64,000 nt of DNA from Maniola hyperantus (Eukaryota > Arthropoda > Insecta > Lepidoptera > Nymphalidae): contig NC_048542.1 of assembly GCF_902806685.2 (NCBI RefSeq), positions 2,898,533 through 2,962,532 on the forward strand, given 5' to 3'. A program made the position numbers and the translations under genes. Under the pieces are notes generated by a model. The model ran no database searches, was not told the DNA's origin, and saw only the letters and a list, made by a program, of their open reading frames with translations. Position 1 is the first letter of the stretch; every line of letters starts with the position of its first letter. Below, one piece after another: positions 9,713-21,100 of this stretch.

Positions 9713-11174
9713 AAAACAAGACTTAATATATCTTATTAATAAACATGATCCCTTTCTAATCTGTCTCCAAGAGACATGGTTAAGAGGGGAATTTTTGTTC
9801 AAAATGCCGGGGTATGTTTGTCTCCGAGAAGACAGACCTGATGGGTATGGCGGAGTGGCCATACTCATCAGAAATACTCTGACATTTACACCTATCACTC
9901 TACCTGTACATAGCGATAACTTATCTGTTATTGCAGTTATTGTAAATAGTATATGTTATGTATCTATATATTTCTCTCGTCCTAATAATGAAATATTTAA
10001 TGAAATAAATGAAATTTTTAATTTTTTACCGAAACCATTTTTATGTTTAGGGGATTTTAACTCTCATCACGAATTATGGGGATGTTCCACATCAACCTTC
10101 TATGGAGAAAAGTTGTTAGATTTAATAAGCTCCCATAACTTGTGCATTCTTAATACTGGGTCTCCAACACGGTTGGCACGGACACCTAGTGCTCCAGATT
10201 TGTCCATTTGCACTCCTGATCTAGCTTCATCTCTCACCTGGTCAACCGCTGAATCTACTGGTGGTAGTGATCACTACCCTCTAATTATTACTTTCCCTTT
10301 TGAAAAACCTCTAAAACATGTAAGACAGCCACGTTTAAAACATAAACTGACAGATGCAAAATGGAGTTTGTATAGTGCAGCTGTTGAAAAGAAAATCAAT
10401 AATTTACCTGAAATTAGTCATTTGAATATATTAGAATCCTCACAAGCTTTATCTGCAGCTTTAATTGAAGCTGCAGATGAAACTTTTCCAGTAAAAAGGG
10501 GTGAGTGCATGGAATTTATTCCATCTCCACCATGGTGGGATGTAGAGTGCACTAATGCTGTTAAAGAAAGGAAAGCAGCAGAAAAACAATTTTGTCAAAA
10601 TATGACGGATGAAAATTTTGATAATTACTTAAAAATTGCCAATACCACTAAGGAGCTACTTAGGGTAAAGAAATATGAAGGATGGCACAGGTTTTGTAAA
10701 TCCTTGAATCCTACTGTTTCACCTTCAATTGTTTGGCAAAATATAAGAAGGTTTAGATCTGCATTTAAAGATTCACAACAGAATAAAATATCTCCAGCTC
10801 TAGCAGAGCAAATCATGGATCGTTTGGGTCCTCCTTATGTACCTGAATGTCCCATGGCCTTAACGCCCCTAATAGTATCTAATGATAATTATAATAATGT
10901 AGATTTGAATTCGCCATTTACACTTAACGAATTGAAAGGCGTACTGTCATCGACTAAGGATTCAGCACCAGGGGAAGACGGGATTCCTTATTCCTTCTTA
11001 TCGAATCTTGACGACAATATCCTCAGGTACTACCTTTCTTTGATCAACAACGTTATGATGGCGGGTATCGTTCCTGAATCCTGGAGGTCCCAAACTTTGA
11101 TCTTATTACAGAAGCCGAATAAATCGAGTTCAGATCCAACATCGTATAGGCCAATAGCATTATCGGCGGTATTA

Positions 11175-12589
11175 GCTAAAACCACAGATTAATAGGGATA
11201 CTACGTATCAGATGGCTCACGGGCAAACAAATTTTGACACCCTTGAAATGCAGCCCGACCGGTCGATCATCTGTCAAACTCTATTTTGCTATTTCTCTAC
11301 TAACCAATAAGATCAGATTATTTGAGCCAATAGCTTAGCAAGATATTTTTTTAAATTGCCTCCTTTACGCGGCTCTGAATTCTAGTTTTGGATTTTAGAG
11401 GATTTTTTCCTGCAGCTTTAGCTTCTTGTATTTTGAACTTGTTTTATTACCTAAAGGGTTTTTTACTTAAATAACCTATATTAATCGATTCTAAAAATAA
11501 AAAACACATTTTATTTCAAGACATTTATTTATTTTCTTTTAAATCTTTTTTTAAATTTGTTATATGCATGTATATATATGTATATATCTTCTGAGTATTC
11601 TACTAATCTTCTTTTAGAAGTAGATGGCAAGGGTTCTGAAAAATAACAGTTTGGTTAAGGTAAATTATCAACATTTTATTAAAATCAAAACATAAAAGAA
11701 ATTTTGATGTATATATTACTAGACCTAACGACCTATTAGTAATATTATAATGAATATTGTTTCAAATAATAATAAATTATATTTTCTCACCTAAAAGCTC
11801 ATTTTCACTTGCTGATTGTGATGTTTGCAGCTGTGTACAATAGTTGTGGTCATTATATATATTTTTGGAAGCATAATAATTATGATCAAGGTCAATCTTC
11901 TCTGATCCTGAAAGTAAATTAAATATTAATCATTTTAAAATTAAAGGCCAAAATTAGTGCTACGCAGTGGTAAGATGATTCAGGCATAAAGAAATACATT
12001 TTCTTCGGTTTGATTGTAAAATATATGCTAAAGAAGGTTGTGATACATTGGACAAAGCAACTGGACTGTGATTAGAGGAATGATATCAACAATATACAAT
12101 ACACAAAGCCATGAAAACTTACTAGTACAAATTTCTTCAGAATCATGCAGTGGAATGGATGGAGTACCACTGAGGATCTCAGATTGCAGGAACAAAGTAG
12201 GAAATGCTGTTACTGCAAGACGAGATTTTTGTGTCACAAAACGGTTTTCAAAGTGCGACACACTTGAGACTTATTTTTAAGATCTATTGTACTTTTACTT
12301 CGCAAAACATCATAATTTATATACTTAAGCCACTTTTTGAGTCTTTTCTCACACAGCACACTGGAAACTTATGTAATATAGCGTCTTTTCGCGTACCTAC
12401 TATTACAATCGGGAACACACACAGCACCACTAGAACAACAACTGATAACAAAATGGCGTCAGGCAGGTAGCAGGCAGTGAACGTGTGTTATTGTATCGTT
12501 CTGTGGCCGAATCTGTCAACTTCTATTTTGCTATTCGCATTTGTAAGGGAACGGAATTTGTATGGCCGTGAACCGCCCGTGGCTAAAAC
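11175..12589 (-). mobile_element. P-superfamily-like DNA transposon (1399 bp) with 8-bp target duplication
   Basis: The octamer GCTAAAAC occurs at 11175-11182 and 12582-12589. The 1399 bp between (11183-12581) are foreign to the LINE. Termini read CAC...GTG with only weak inverted similarity. The first seven bases of the right terminus on the minus strand, CACGGGC, recur 35 bp inside the left end. A direct repeat (ATCTGTCAA then CTATTTTGCTATT) lies near each end, at 11269-11294 and 12511-12535. The insert carries a minus-strand THAP-domain gene remnant. THAP plus an 8-bp duplication points to the P superfamily. The catalytic transposase core is absent, so it is nonautonomous. Confidence 0.7.
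11529..12450 (-). pseudogene. Decayed THAP-domain gene in the P-like element, three exons
   Basis: Read on the minus strand, exon 1 (about 12450-12123) spells a THAP zinc finger scattered over three frames. CVPDCNSR is in one, LHKFPVCCVRKDSK in another, KWLKYINYDVLRSK through SQVCRT in a third, and FENRFVTQKSRLAVTAFPTLF back in another. The expected histidine of the CX2H pair is lost at the last shift. A clean GTAAGT donor follows. Exon 2 (11907-11791) has TTTACTTTCAG before it and GTGAGA after it, and is open for 38 codons in matching phase. Exon 3 (11635-11529) has TTATTTTTCAG before it, is open and ends in a stop. No start codon and no transposase catalytic region are seen. THAP domains are known as the DNA-binding N-terminus of P-element transposase. 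Confidence 0.68.
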
Positions 12590-15141
12590 TGCTGAACACC
12601 TCATTAAAATCAGGCTGGAATGGTTTTTAGAACATAATACATTATTATCAAGAAACCAGTTTGGTTTTAGGAAAGGTAAATGTACCCTTGACAGCTTGAG
12701 CGTTCTTACCACAGACATAAGACTAAGTTTTTCTAAAAATGAGTCTTTGGTTGCTGCCTTCCTAGACATAAATGCCGCCTATGATAATGTAAATATCTCG
12801 ATTTTAAAAAATAAATTGCTAGCCCTGAATATTCCTAATTTATTAATTAATTTTATTGTAAATATGTTGTACGAAAGATATATAAAGTATTCGTTAGATT
12901 CGTCTGAAAATGAAATTATATATAGAACTGTGTGGAAGGGTTTGCCACAAGGCTCTGTTTTGAGCCCTATATTATATAACATTTATACTTACGATTTGGA
13001 CATTTCTGTTAGCAGATATGCAAATGTGCTTCAATATGCAGATGATTTGCTTTTATATGTTGCAGGGCCATCTTTGGATAATATTAGTGAATTGTTAACT
13101 TTAGCGTTAAATGCTTTAAAGTGTTGGTTATATAATAATGGGCTAGATTTGTCACCATCTAAAAGCTCTGTTGTAGTATTTTCTCGAAAGCGAAATCTCC
13201 CATCTCTTCATATTAATTACAATGGTATTCCGTTAGCAGTTAAAGATAAGACAAAATTTTTAGGCGTAATATTAGATTCTAAACTTACTGGAGTTCCTCA
13301 TTTTGAATATGTTTCATTAAGGTGTGAGCGAAATTTGAATATTCTAAGGTGCCTTACAGGAGTATGGTGGGGTGCACACCCTTTTACAATGAGATTGTTA
13401 TATAATGCTTTAATAAGAAGTGTTTTAGACTATGGAACATTCTTATTACACCCTGGTAATACAACTGCAGCTAAAAAGCTGGATATGATCCAGTCGAAGG
13501 CTTTGAGGTTAGTTACAGGTGCGATGAAATCGGCTCCGACAAATTGTCTTCAGGTGGAATGTTGTGATCCGCCCCTATATATGAGAAGACAATTCCTCTG
13601 TGATAAATACTTTTTTCGTACATTACAGCTAAGTTCCCATCCGTTATTTTCAAAAGTACGACAACTTGCATATCAGGTTGATACCTGCAATTACTGGACC
13701 CATAAAGACTCTCCATGTCTTGTAAAAAGTCTTAGAAAATATGAAAGTTTGGGAGCTCCCACCCATCGAAGTATTACTCTTCCTCTATACCAGCATAACT
13801 ACAAAAGCCTTATTGCTGTCCCGCAAATTAAATTTGATATAGGATTAAAATTAAAAGATAACCTTAATCCAAAACAGGAATTTACTAACATCGTCAATAA
13901 TAAATGGCCCGACAGGCACTATGTGTTCTCAGATGCTTCTAAGCATGAGGATAAGAGTTGTGTTGGGGTTGGGGTATATCATTCACAGTATAAAGGTATA
14001 CAACAAATTAAACTTCCACCTGAAACTTCCGTTTACACCGGTGAATGTTATGGTTTACTTAAAGCTTTAGAATATGTTTTAATTTTAAAGATACCGAAAA
14101 CCATAATATTTTCTGATTCTCGCAGTGCTTTAGAAGCTATTAATAGATTTCCATTCAAATCCCATAAACAGTCTCCAATTGTTTTTGGGATTAGAGATCT
14201 TTTATATAAATGTTCACAGAGAAATTGCGATGTTGTCCTAGCTTGGGTACCAAGCCATGTGGGCATTCTCGGAAATGAAAGAGCTGATCAATTGGCAAAT
14301 GAGGCTATACGCATTGGAGATACTGTCCCATACACCAATTATTGTTCTGACCTGATAAATTTATCCAAAGTATATTTGTATGAAACCTGGGATGGGGTAT
14401 GGAATAACGATAGTTCAGTAGGTAAACATTATAGAAAAATTCAGACGTCCATTCCGAGAAAACCATGGTTCAGTCGATTAGTTTTCTCCAAAACTGTCAC
14501 CTCTGTTCTGTGTAGAATACGTTTGGGTCATGTTTGTACACCAGCCCATTTGTACAAGATGAAAATTGTTCCCGATCCTTACTGTTCCTGTGGGGAGTAT
14601 GGGGACTTGAACCATATTTTCTTTGCATGCACTTTGTATGATCGGTCTGCCTTTCTTGCTCATCTCGAATCATTGCATATACCATTTCCTACATCTATAG
14701 TTTGTTTATTATATACTAATTCTTCAAATATTTATAAAGTTCTAGCTTTGTTCCTAGAAAAAAATGATATCAAGTTATAGTATATATGTGGGTATATTAT
14801 TATTAGATTAGTGAAAACCTTATCCTTTTCCTTTCAAATTCCAAATCCCGATTTTTCAATTTTATCCATAGTTTCCCTAACTTTAAACTTTAATAAATAA
14901 CAAACCTGACATTGGCTAATCTGTGTAAAGCCAGAAGAAGAACAAAAAAAAAAAAAAGAGTATATAATCACTACGTTTTAATTCATTCAATTTGATGATT
15001 CAACAACTGTCAATACGCTGACATATTTTTCGAAGTTGTTTTGAGTTGTTTTTGCAAATTCGTAATTTTTGCAAGTGCATTGTGTAGTCAATTCTGCGTA
15101 TCGAGCAAATATTTTCTCAAAACTGATGTAGAATTGTAAAA

Positions 15142-18100
15142 ATGCTAGGAAATTTCGAAAATGTGGGCGCGTCCATACGCAACTGCAACGGCACCAAGTT
15201 AAAATATGACCAAGCTTGTTTGGAGATTACTACAAATGAGAACATAACATTTTGGAGTCAATATGTTGAGTGCGAGGATTGTATGCTGCTTCCAACAAAG
15301 AATTTGCCAACATCTGGAGCAGTGTTGATCGAAACTTTCAGTCCTCTTCGATATGCTATACGAAATAGCAGTGGAGAGATATGTAATGGTTAGTACAAGA
15401 CTTCTAAATAATTAGATGAAACAACCATGTTCTTCTTTGTTATTTGCCAATATACGCGTTTGTTTCGACCTCGAACCGGTTGTTAAAATACGATACATAA
15501 CTGTAAATATAAAACACCTTTTCATAATATGCTACCTAGTTTAGGAACATATAATATACCTATAAGTAGTCGATTATTTGTATACTTAATCTCTCTCACA
15601 TCGACTTTAGGGTCAAATGAGTCATGGGACTGGATATTATAATGAATACTATAAAACAGTGATTTCCTGTAATATGGCTTTATCAAATGGTTTAGATCAT
15701 CTATTTTATAAAGTATACGTTACATGGCAACAATTTATATTGTATATAATTAATATCAATTTATATTGTATATAATTAAAGTCTGCACTTTAAAAAAACT
15801 TACATGCTAAAACTTTTGCTTTTTTCTCAACTTTTTAGACCCAATAGTTTCAGCTGTATATTGATGTCATTGATAAAAAATTGTGAGCCTAGTGGTTAGG
15901 ATGTCCGTCTTCTAATCGGAGGTCGGGGTTCAATCCCTGTCATGTACCTCTAACTTTTCAGAGTTATATGCGTTTTAAGTAAATAATTAAATATCACTTG
16001 CTTTAACGGTCAAGGAAAACATCGTGAGGAAACCTGCATGCTTAAGAGTTCTCCATAATGTTCTCAAAGGTGTGTAAAGTCTACCAATCTGCACATGGCC
16101 AGCGTGGTATACTATGGCCAAAAACTTCTCTCTGAGAGGAGACCCATGCTCTGTAGTGAGCCGATAATGGGTTGATCATGATGATGATGATGATGATTGA
16201 TATGTCAGTCAGTTTTTACTTTTACATAATATTAGATAGATGACTATAATGCTGGCCGGCCGTTAACTTAGTCTGTATGGAATTAGGTTGATGGACAAAT
16301 CAACAAACACATCGCATAATATTAGTATTGATGTTTTAACAAAATGATACTTCTAGCATTTTGTTAAAATATCTAAAGAAAAAGTAGATAAAAAATAGTA
16401 AAACGGCATTGTTGTATAACTCAGCAGTAACTACTACATCAATTAAACATTTGAAGTAAACTTTATATAATCTTCATCTACATAGAAATTATGTAAAAAC
16501 ATTGTATCATGTATTTTTTATTTTTTTATATTAGCCAGGAATATTAGCCATATTAAATGACTAATATTCCCCTTTCTTCTCCAATTAAGCGTCAGGCTTG
16601 TGCTAGGAGTAGGTACGACAGTAGTGCAACGGGCGGGATTTGAACCGTTGACCTTTCGGTTTTCAGTCCACTCCTATACCAGTTGAGCTATTGAGGCTGA
16701 GCTGAGTATTATGATAATACATACTTAATCACTTGGAATTGCACTAAATGCAGCTCAAGTTAAAATGTACTTTTTATGTAATAAGAAAAATAGGGTATGA
16801 ACAACAAAAATAGGTTATTTTACCATTTTTAGGGTTCCGTACCTCAACCGGCCAAGTGCGAGTCAGGTTCGCGCAACAAGGGTTCCGTACTTCATTCGCA
16901 TTTTTTCGACATTTTGCACAATAATTAAAAAACTATGATGCATAAAAATAAATAAAATTCTGTTTTAAAATGCACAGATAAAGACCTTCCATATGATACC
17001 CCACTTGATATAGTTATCTTACTTCCAAAATTGAAAATACTAATTTTATTAGATCATGACCATAATTTAAATTTTTTTGTGTGATGTAACCACAAATTCA
17101 CGGTTTTCAGGTTTTTTCCCGAATGTCTGCTATAATATCTACCTACTTGCAAATCTCATGGTTCTAGGTCAACGGGAAGTACCCTGTAGGTTTCTTGACA
17201 GACAGACAGACAACAAAGTGACAACGGAACCTTTATAGGATATAAAGGTTCCGTTTTTCCTTTTGAGGTACGGAACCCTAAAAAGAGCAACTATTGAGTT
17301 TCTTGCTGGCTCTTCTCAGTAGAATATGCATTTCGAACTGGTAGTAGAGTCTTGCCTTATCATAACACCATGATGTCCTATCTATAATATAAAAATGAAT
17401 CACCAAATATGTCATCGCAAATCTCGAGAACCGCTGAACCAATTTCGTTAATTCTTTTTTTATAATATTCTTTGAAGTACGAGGAAGGTTCTTACGTAGA
17501 GAAAAATTTAATTCGACCTCCCCGCTCAATTTTCTAAATTCCACCTGAGCAAAGCCGGGGCAGTTCAGCTAGTATGAAATAAATTAATTTTCATTTTCAT
17601 TTACATTTTCATTTTTCATATGGTTGTTTTATTTCACAGGGACGTATCATTTTGGAGAGTTTGGACAGTACAGTATTAATGTGACTCCAGAGATCAAACA
17701 CGAATGTCTCCCACGCATGACAGCTGAACCTGATGCAGCCTACCTTCCAATCCTCACTGCTGTGGTGGTGCTATTGTCTATGGCCACACTCTGGTATATT
17801 GTCAAGGGGATTGGAAAACGGGTAGTGGCTGGACGGTTTTACGCGACATATTTTGCAAGGTAAAAACTGTTTTAGTTACACCACACATGCTCACAAGCAT
17901 ACAGGCACACTTAATCATCATCAATCGTATTTGTTGTTTAACCGCCGAGTTTCTTGCTAGTCCTTCTCAGTAGGAAAGGTATTCCGAATAAGTAGTAGAT
18001 GTATTTGATGATTCAAAGTACTTGAAAGGTTAATTTGAATTAAAAAAAATATGTATTCTATTCAAACATACACAGTACACACCCACAATCATACACAGAC

Positions 18101-21100
18101 ACACTCACAAGCATACACACATACTCACAAGCATACACACCTCATGAGCATACAAACACTCACAATCATACACACAGTCACAAGCATACACACATATTCA
18201 AAAGCATACACACCTCATAAGCATCAAAACACACTCACAATCATACACACACAATAATATGCATACACACATACTCACAAGCTTCCACACGTCATGAGTA
18301 TCCAAACACACTCACAATCATACACACACAGTCACATGCATACACACACACACTCAGAAGCATATACACACACTCACATGGATATACACCTCACAAACAT
18401 ACGAACATACTCACAACCATACACACTCACAATCATACAAACACATTCACAACCATACACACACTCCCAAGCATACACACTCTCAATGAACTGACAAGCT
18501 TGGTATCTTCATTCTATTCATTTTGTTGGTGGGGTCCTGATAAAAATGGTTTTAAGCCAAAGGGAATAGACCTAACCTGATTGACTACTCACTAAGTTTA
18601 AGTTCCATAATAATATTATATAAACCACTGACAAAAATACTATTATTACAGGGAAGACAATGAGCTAGGATCAGAGACGAGGGTGCTGACGACAGAAGCG
18701 AGCGTGCCGAGGTCCCCTACTCGCTCTAGACTTCGCTCACTCGACATATTTAGAGGGTTCACTATTGCACTTATGGTATGTTAATAGTACAGAGCCACAG
18801 AGAATTCAACCTCAAGAGTATGCATATACAAGGCTTTGCCTAAAAATAAAATCGTAAATTGTTACAGTTCTTGCAATTCACGAAGACGAATGAACTTTAC
18901 TTGTGGTTACGTCGTATACAGGTTATACGTCGTCGTCCGACATGCACGCACACTTGCGCAATGCCCGTGTAAACGACGTAACCACAAGTAAAGTTCACTC
19001 GCCTTCGTGAATTGCAAGAACTGTATCATAACTATAATTTTATTTTTTCACAGATATTTGTGAACGCTGGCGGTGGTGGCTATGGTATATTCTCCCACTC
19101 CACGTGGAATGGCATTACCATCGCAGATGTGGTGTTCCCGTGGTTCGCCTTCGCAATGGGCGAAGCCCTAGTGCTCTCCCTCAACGCTAGACTTAGGACC
19201 TCAATGCCTAGAACCACTGCATTGACTCAGGTAAAAATAATTTAAAACATAAATGAAAATTATTAATGTTCCTAGAAAATAAACACAGCTAGGCAAAAGT
19301 CAATGTTGACATAGGAGAGAGAAATATGAAGTTTTAACACACTTCTCAAATACTTAAGACTTTGATTTAAAAAAAATTAAACATTGGCACCGATTCAGTT
19401 GTCTTTCTCTAAACTAAATTTTGAGTATCTGCATCCTTTTCTTTTTAACAATGCTAAAAAAGGAACGGAACATGACTTTCACATTTAAAGACTCTAAATT
19501 TTAGACAATACAAATTTAAACAGTAGGTTCGCGACTGTGCGCTAAAATCACGGGTTTTAACATTAGAAATTCAAAATTAAGTTAAAAATTAAATTTAAAA
19601 CTGTCAAACTGTGTCTGTCCTTTTCACATTACATTAGAAAGAAGAGCAAGAGCGAATACTCTAAAATTAGGTTGTGCTCAGAATCAGTACCATTATATCA
19701 CACCGGCTTTATGTGTTTAGCCGCTAGCCCGACTAGTTTCGAACCCATCCGGGGTCGGACTAACGTCGACTAAACACGTGAGTAAAGCCGGTGTGTGATA
19801 TAAAGTATAATGTAAATCACTCACTATAGTATAAACGCTAAAATAATTAAACCTGATTATTTTACAAACCAATAGAATGCTTTTCTTTTTATGTAAAATT
19901 ATAAACTATTTTCATTTTTCATTTCATACTTTTTTTCATTTTTCTTACTTATAAATTTTTGTTATAGACAAATTACAGATATGACAAAATAAAATATTTA
20001 CATAAATACTAGTAATAAACAGTTGTTATTAAGGATATTAATTTTTTTTTATTATTCTTACTTATTTTTGTCATAGACAAATTACAGGTAGGACGAAATG
20101 AAATATTTACATAAATACTAGTAATAACCAGTTGTTATTAAGGGTATTAAGTAATTAAAAATATATTAATTTTTCATTTTTTTCTTTTTATAAATAGACA
20201 TTATTATTGGTGCAGGTGGCCCGCAGATCCCTCCTACTATCACTTGCAGGCATATGCCTGAGTTCGGTCAACTCCTCGTGGACAAATGTACGTTTCCCGG
20301 GCGTCTTACAGCGACTGGCGGCTATGTACCTTATCACAGGCGCTTTAGAGTGCGCTTTCATGAGGACCAGCCAGAACATAACCCCAGGTAGGTCTTTCCA
20401 CGTACATGCAAACTGTGGAACCAACTCCCATCGGCGGTGTTCCCACTAGATTACAACATGGGGTTATTCAAGGGGCGGACCAACAAACTCCTAAAAAGCC
20501 GGCAACGCATCGGGCGGTTCCTCTGGTGCTGCATATGTTCATGGGCGGCTGTAATCACTTAACATCAGGTGACCCGCCTGCTCGTTTGCTCGCTATCTCT
20601 ATTTAAAATAAAAAGGTATAATTTCATCATCATCATCATCATCAACCAATAGACGTCCACTGCTGGACATAGGTCTCTTGTAGGGACTTCCATACGCCAC
20701 GGTTTTGCGCCGCCTGAATCCATCGGCTCCCTGCGACTCGTATGATGTCGTCCGTCCACATAGTGGGACGGTCTTCCAATGCTGCGTCTTCCGGTGCGAG
20801 GTCGCCATACCAGCACCTTGGGACCCCAACGTTTATTTATTTAGGTATAATTTATTTTATTTTATTCAGATACAAGTTAGCCCTTGACTGCGATCTCACC
20901 TGGTGGAAAGTGATGATACAGTCTAAGATGGAACTGAGCCAACTTGGAATTTATTAAACCCATACCCCTTATCAGATTCTACACGGCACGGCTTTGCCGG
21001 CAAGGTGGTTAACTAGCCACAGCCGAAGCCTCCCAGACCAGGCCAGAGACAATTTAGAAATTATAGATTCCCAAATTGCTCCTGCCGTGAATCGAATCCG

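Larger units (their letters stand above)
9660..14780 (+). pseudogene. LINE ORF2 (endonuclease-RT-RNase H) interrupted by a DNA transposon
   Basis: The first ATG is at 9660. The first part (to 11182) has an AP-type endonuclease: QWNCLSLNSRK, CLQETWLRG, LCLGDFNSHHELWG and GGSDHYPLI carry the expected catalytic N, E, D/N and SDH residues. It enters RT and breaks off inside the SYRPIALS region. The second part (12582-14780) resumes RT with NQFGFRKGKCTLDS, AAFLDINAAYDN, GLPQGSVLSP and the YADD box. It then has RNase H (FSDASK, TGECYGLL, FSDSRSAL, WVPSHVGILGNERAD) and a terminal CX1CX7HX4C motif (CSCGEYGDLNHIFFAC). Both halves are in the same frame: codon starts at 11175 and 12582 both read GCT AAA AC, and that octamer is the target duplication of the insert. 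Interruption aside, no other lesion is visible. RNase H plus the zinc-knuckle Gag suggests the I group; exact clade is inferred. Confidence 0.88.
7923..14967 (+). mobile_element. Full-length I/jockey-like LINE with 13-bp target duplication
   Basis: The direct repeat AAAGAGTATATAA flanks the element (7923-7935 and 14955-14967), the second copy directly after an A-rich tail. Inside are a 5' UTR (7936-8131), ORF1, ORF2 with AP endonuclease, RT and RNase H, and a 3' UTR of about 160 bp ending GCCAGAAGAAGAAC plus poly-A. The element is full-length except for a 1.4-kb DNA transposon inserted in ORF2 at 11183-12581. It ends 174 bp before the HGSNAT start codon. Confidence 0.88.

Noticed and set aside
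16619..16695. tRNA-Phe-like gene on the minus strand
   Set aside because: A and B boxes present, but stems pair poorly and the same unit with the same tail occurs at 58214 and 63867: a SINE.
18051..18494. H/T-rich open frames
   Set aside because: Translations of the CA-rich minisatellite.
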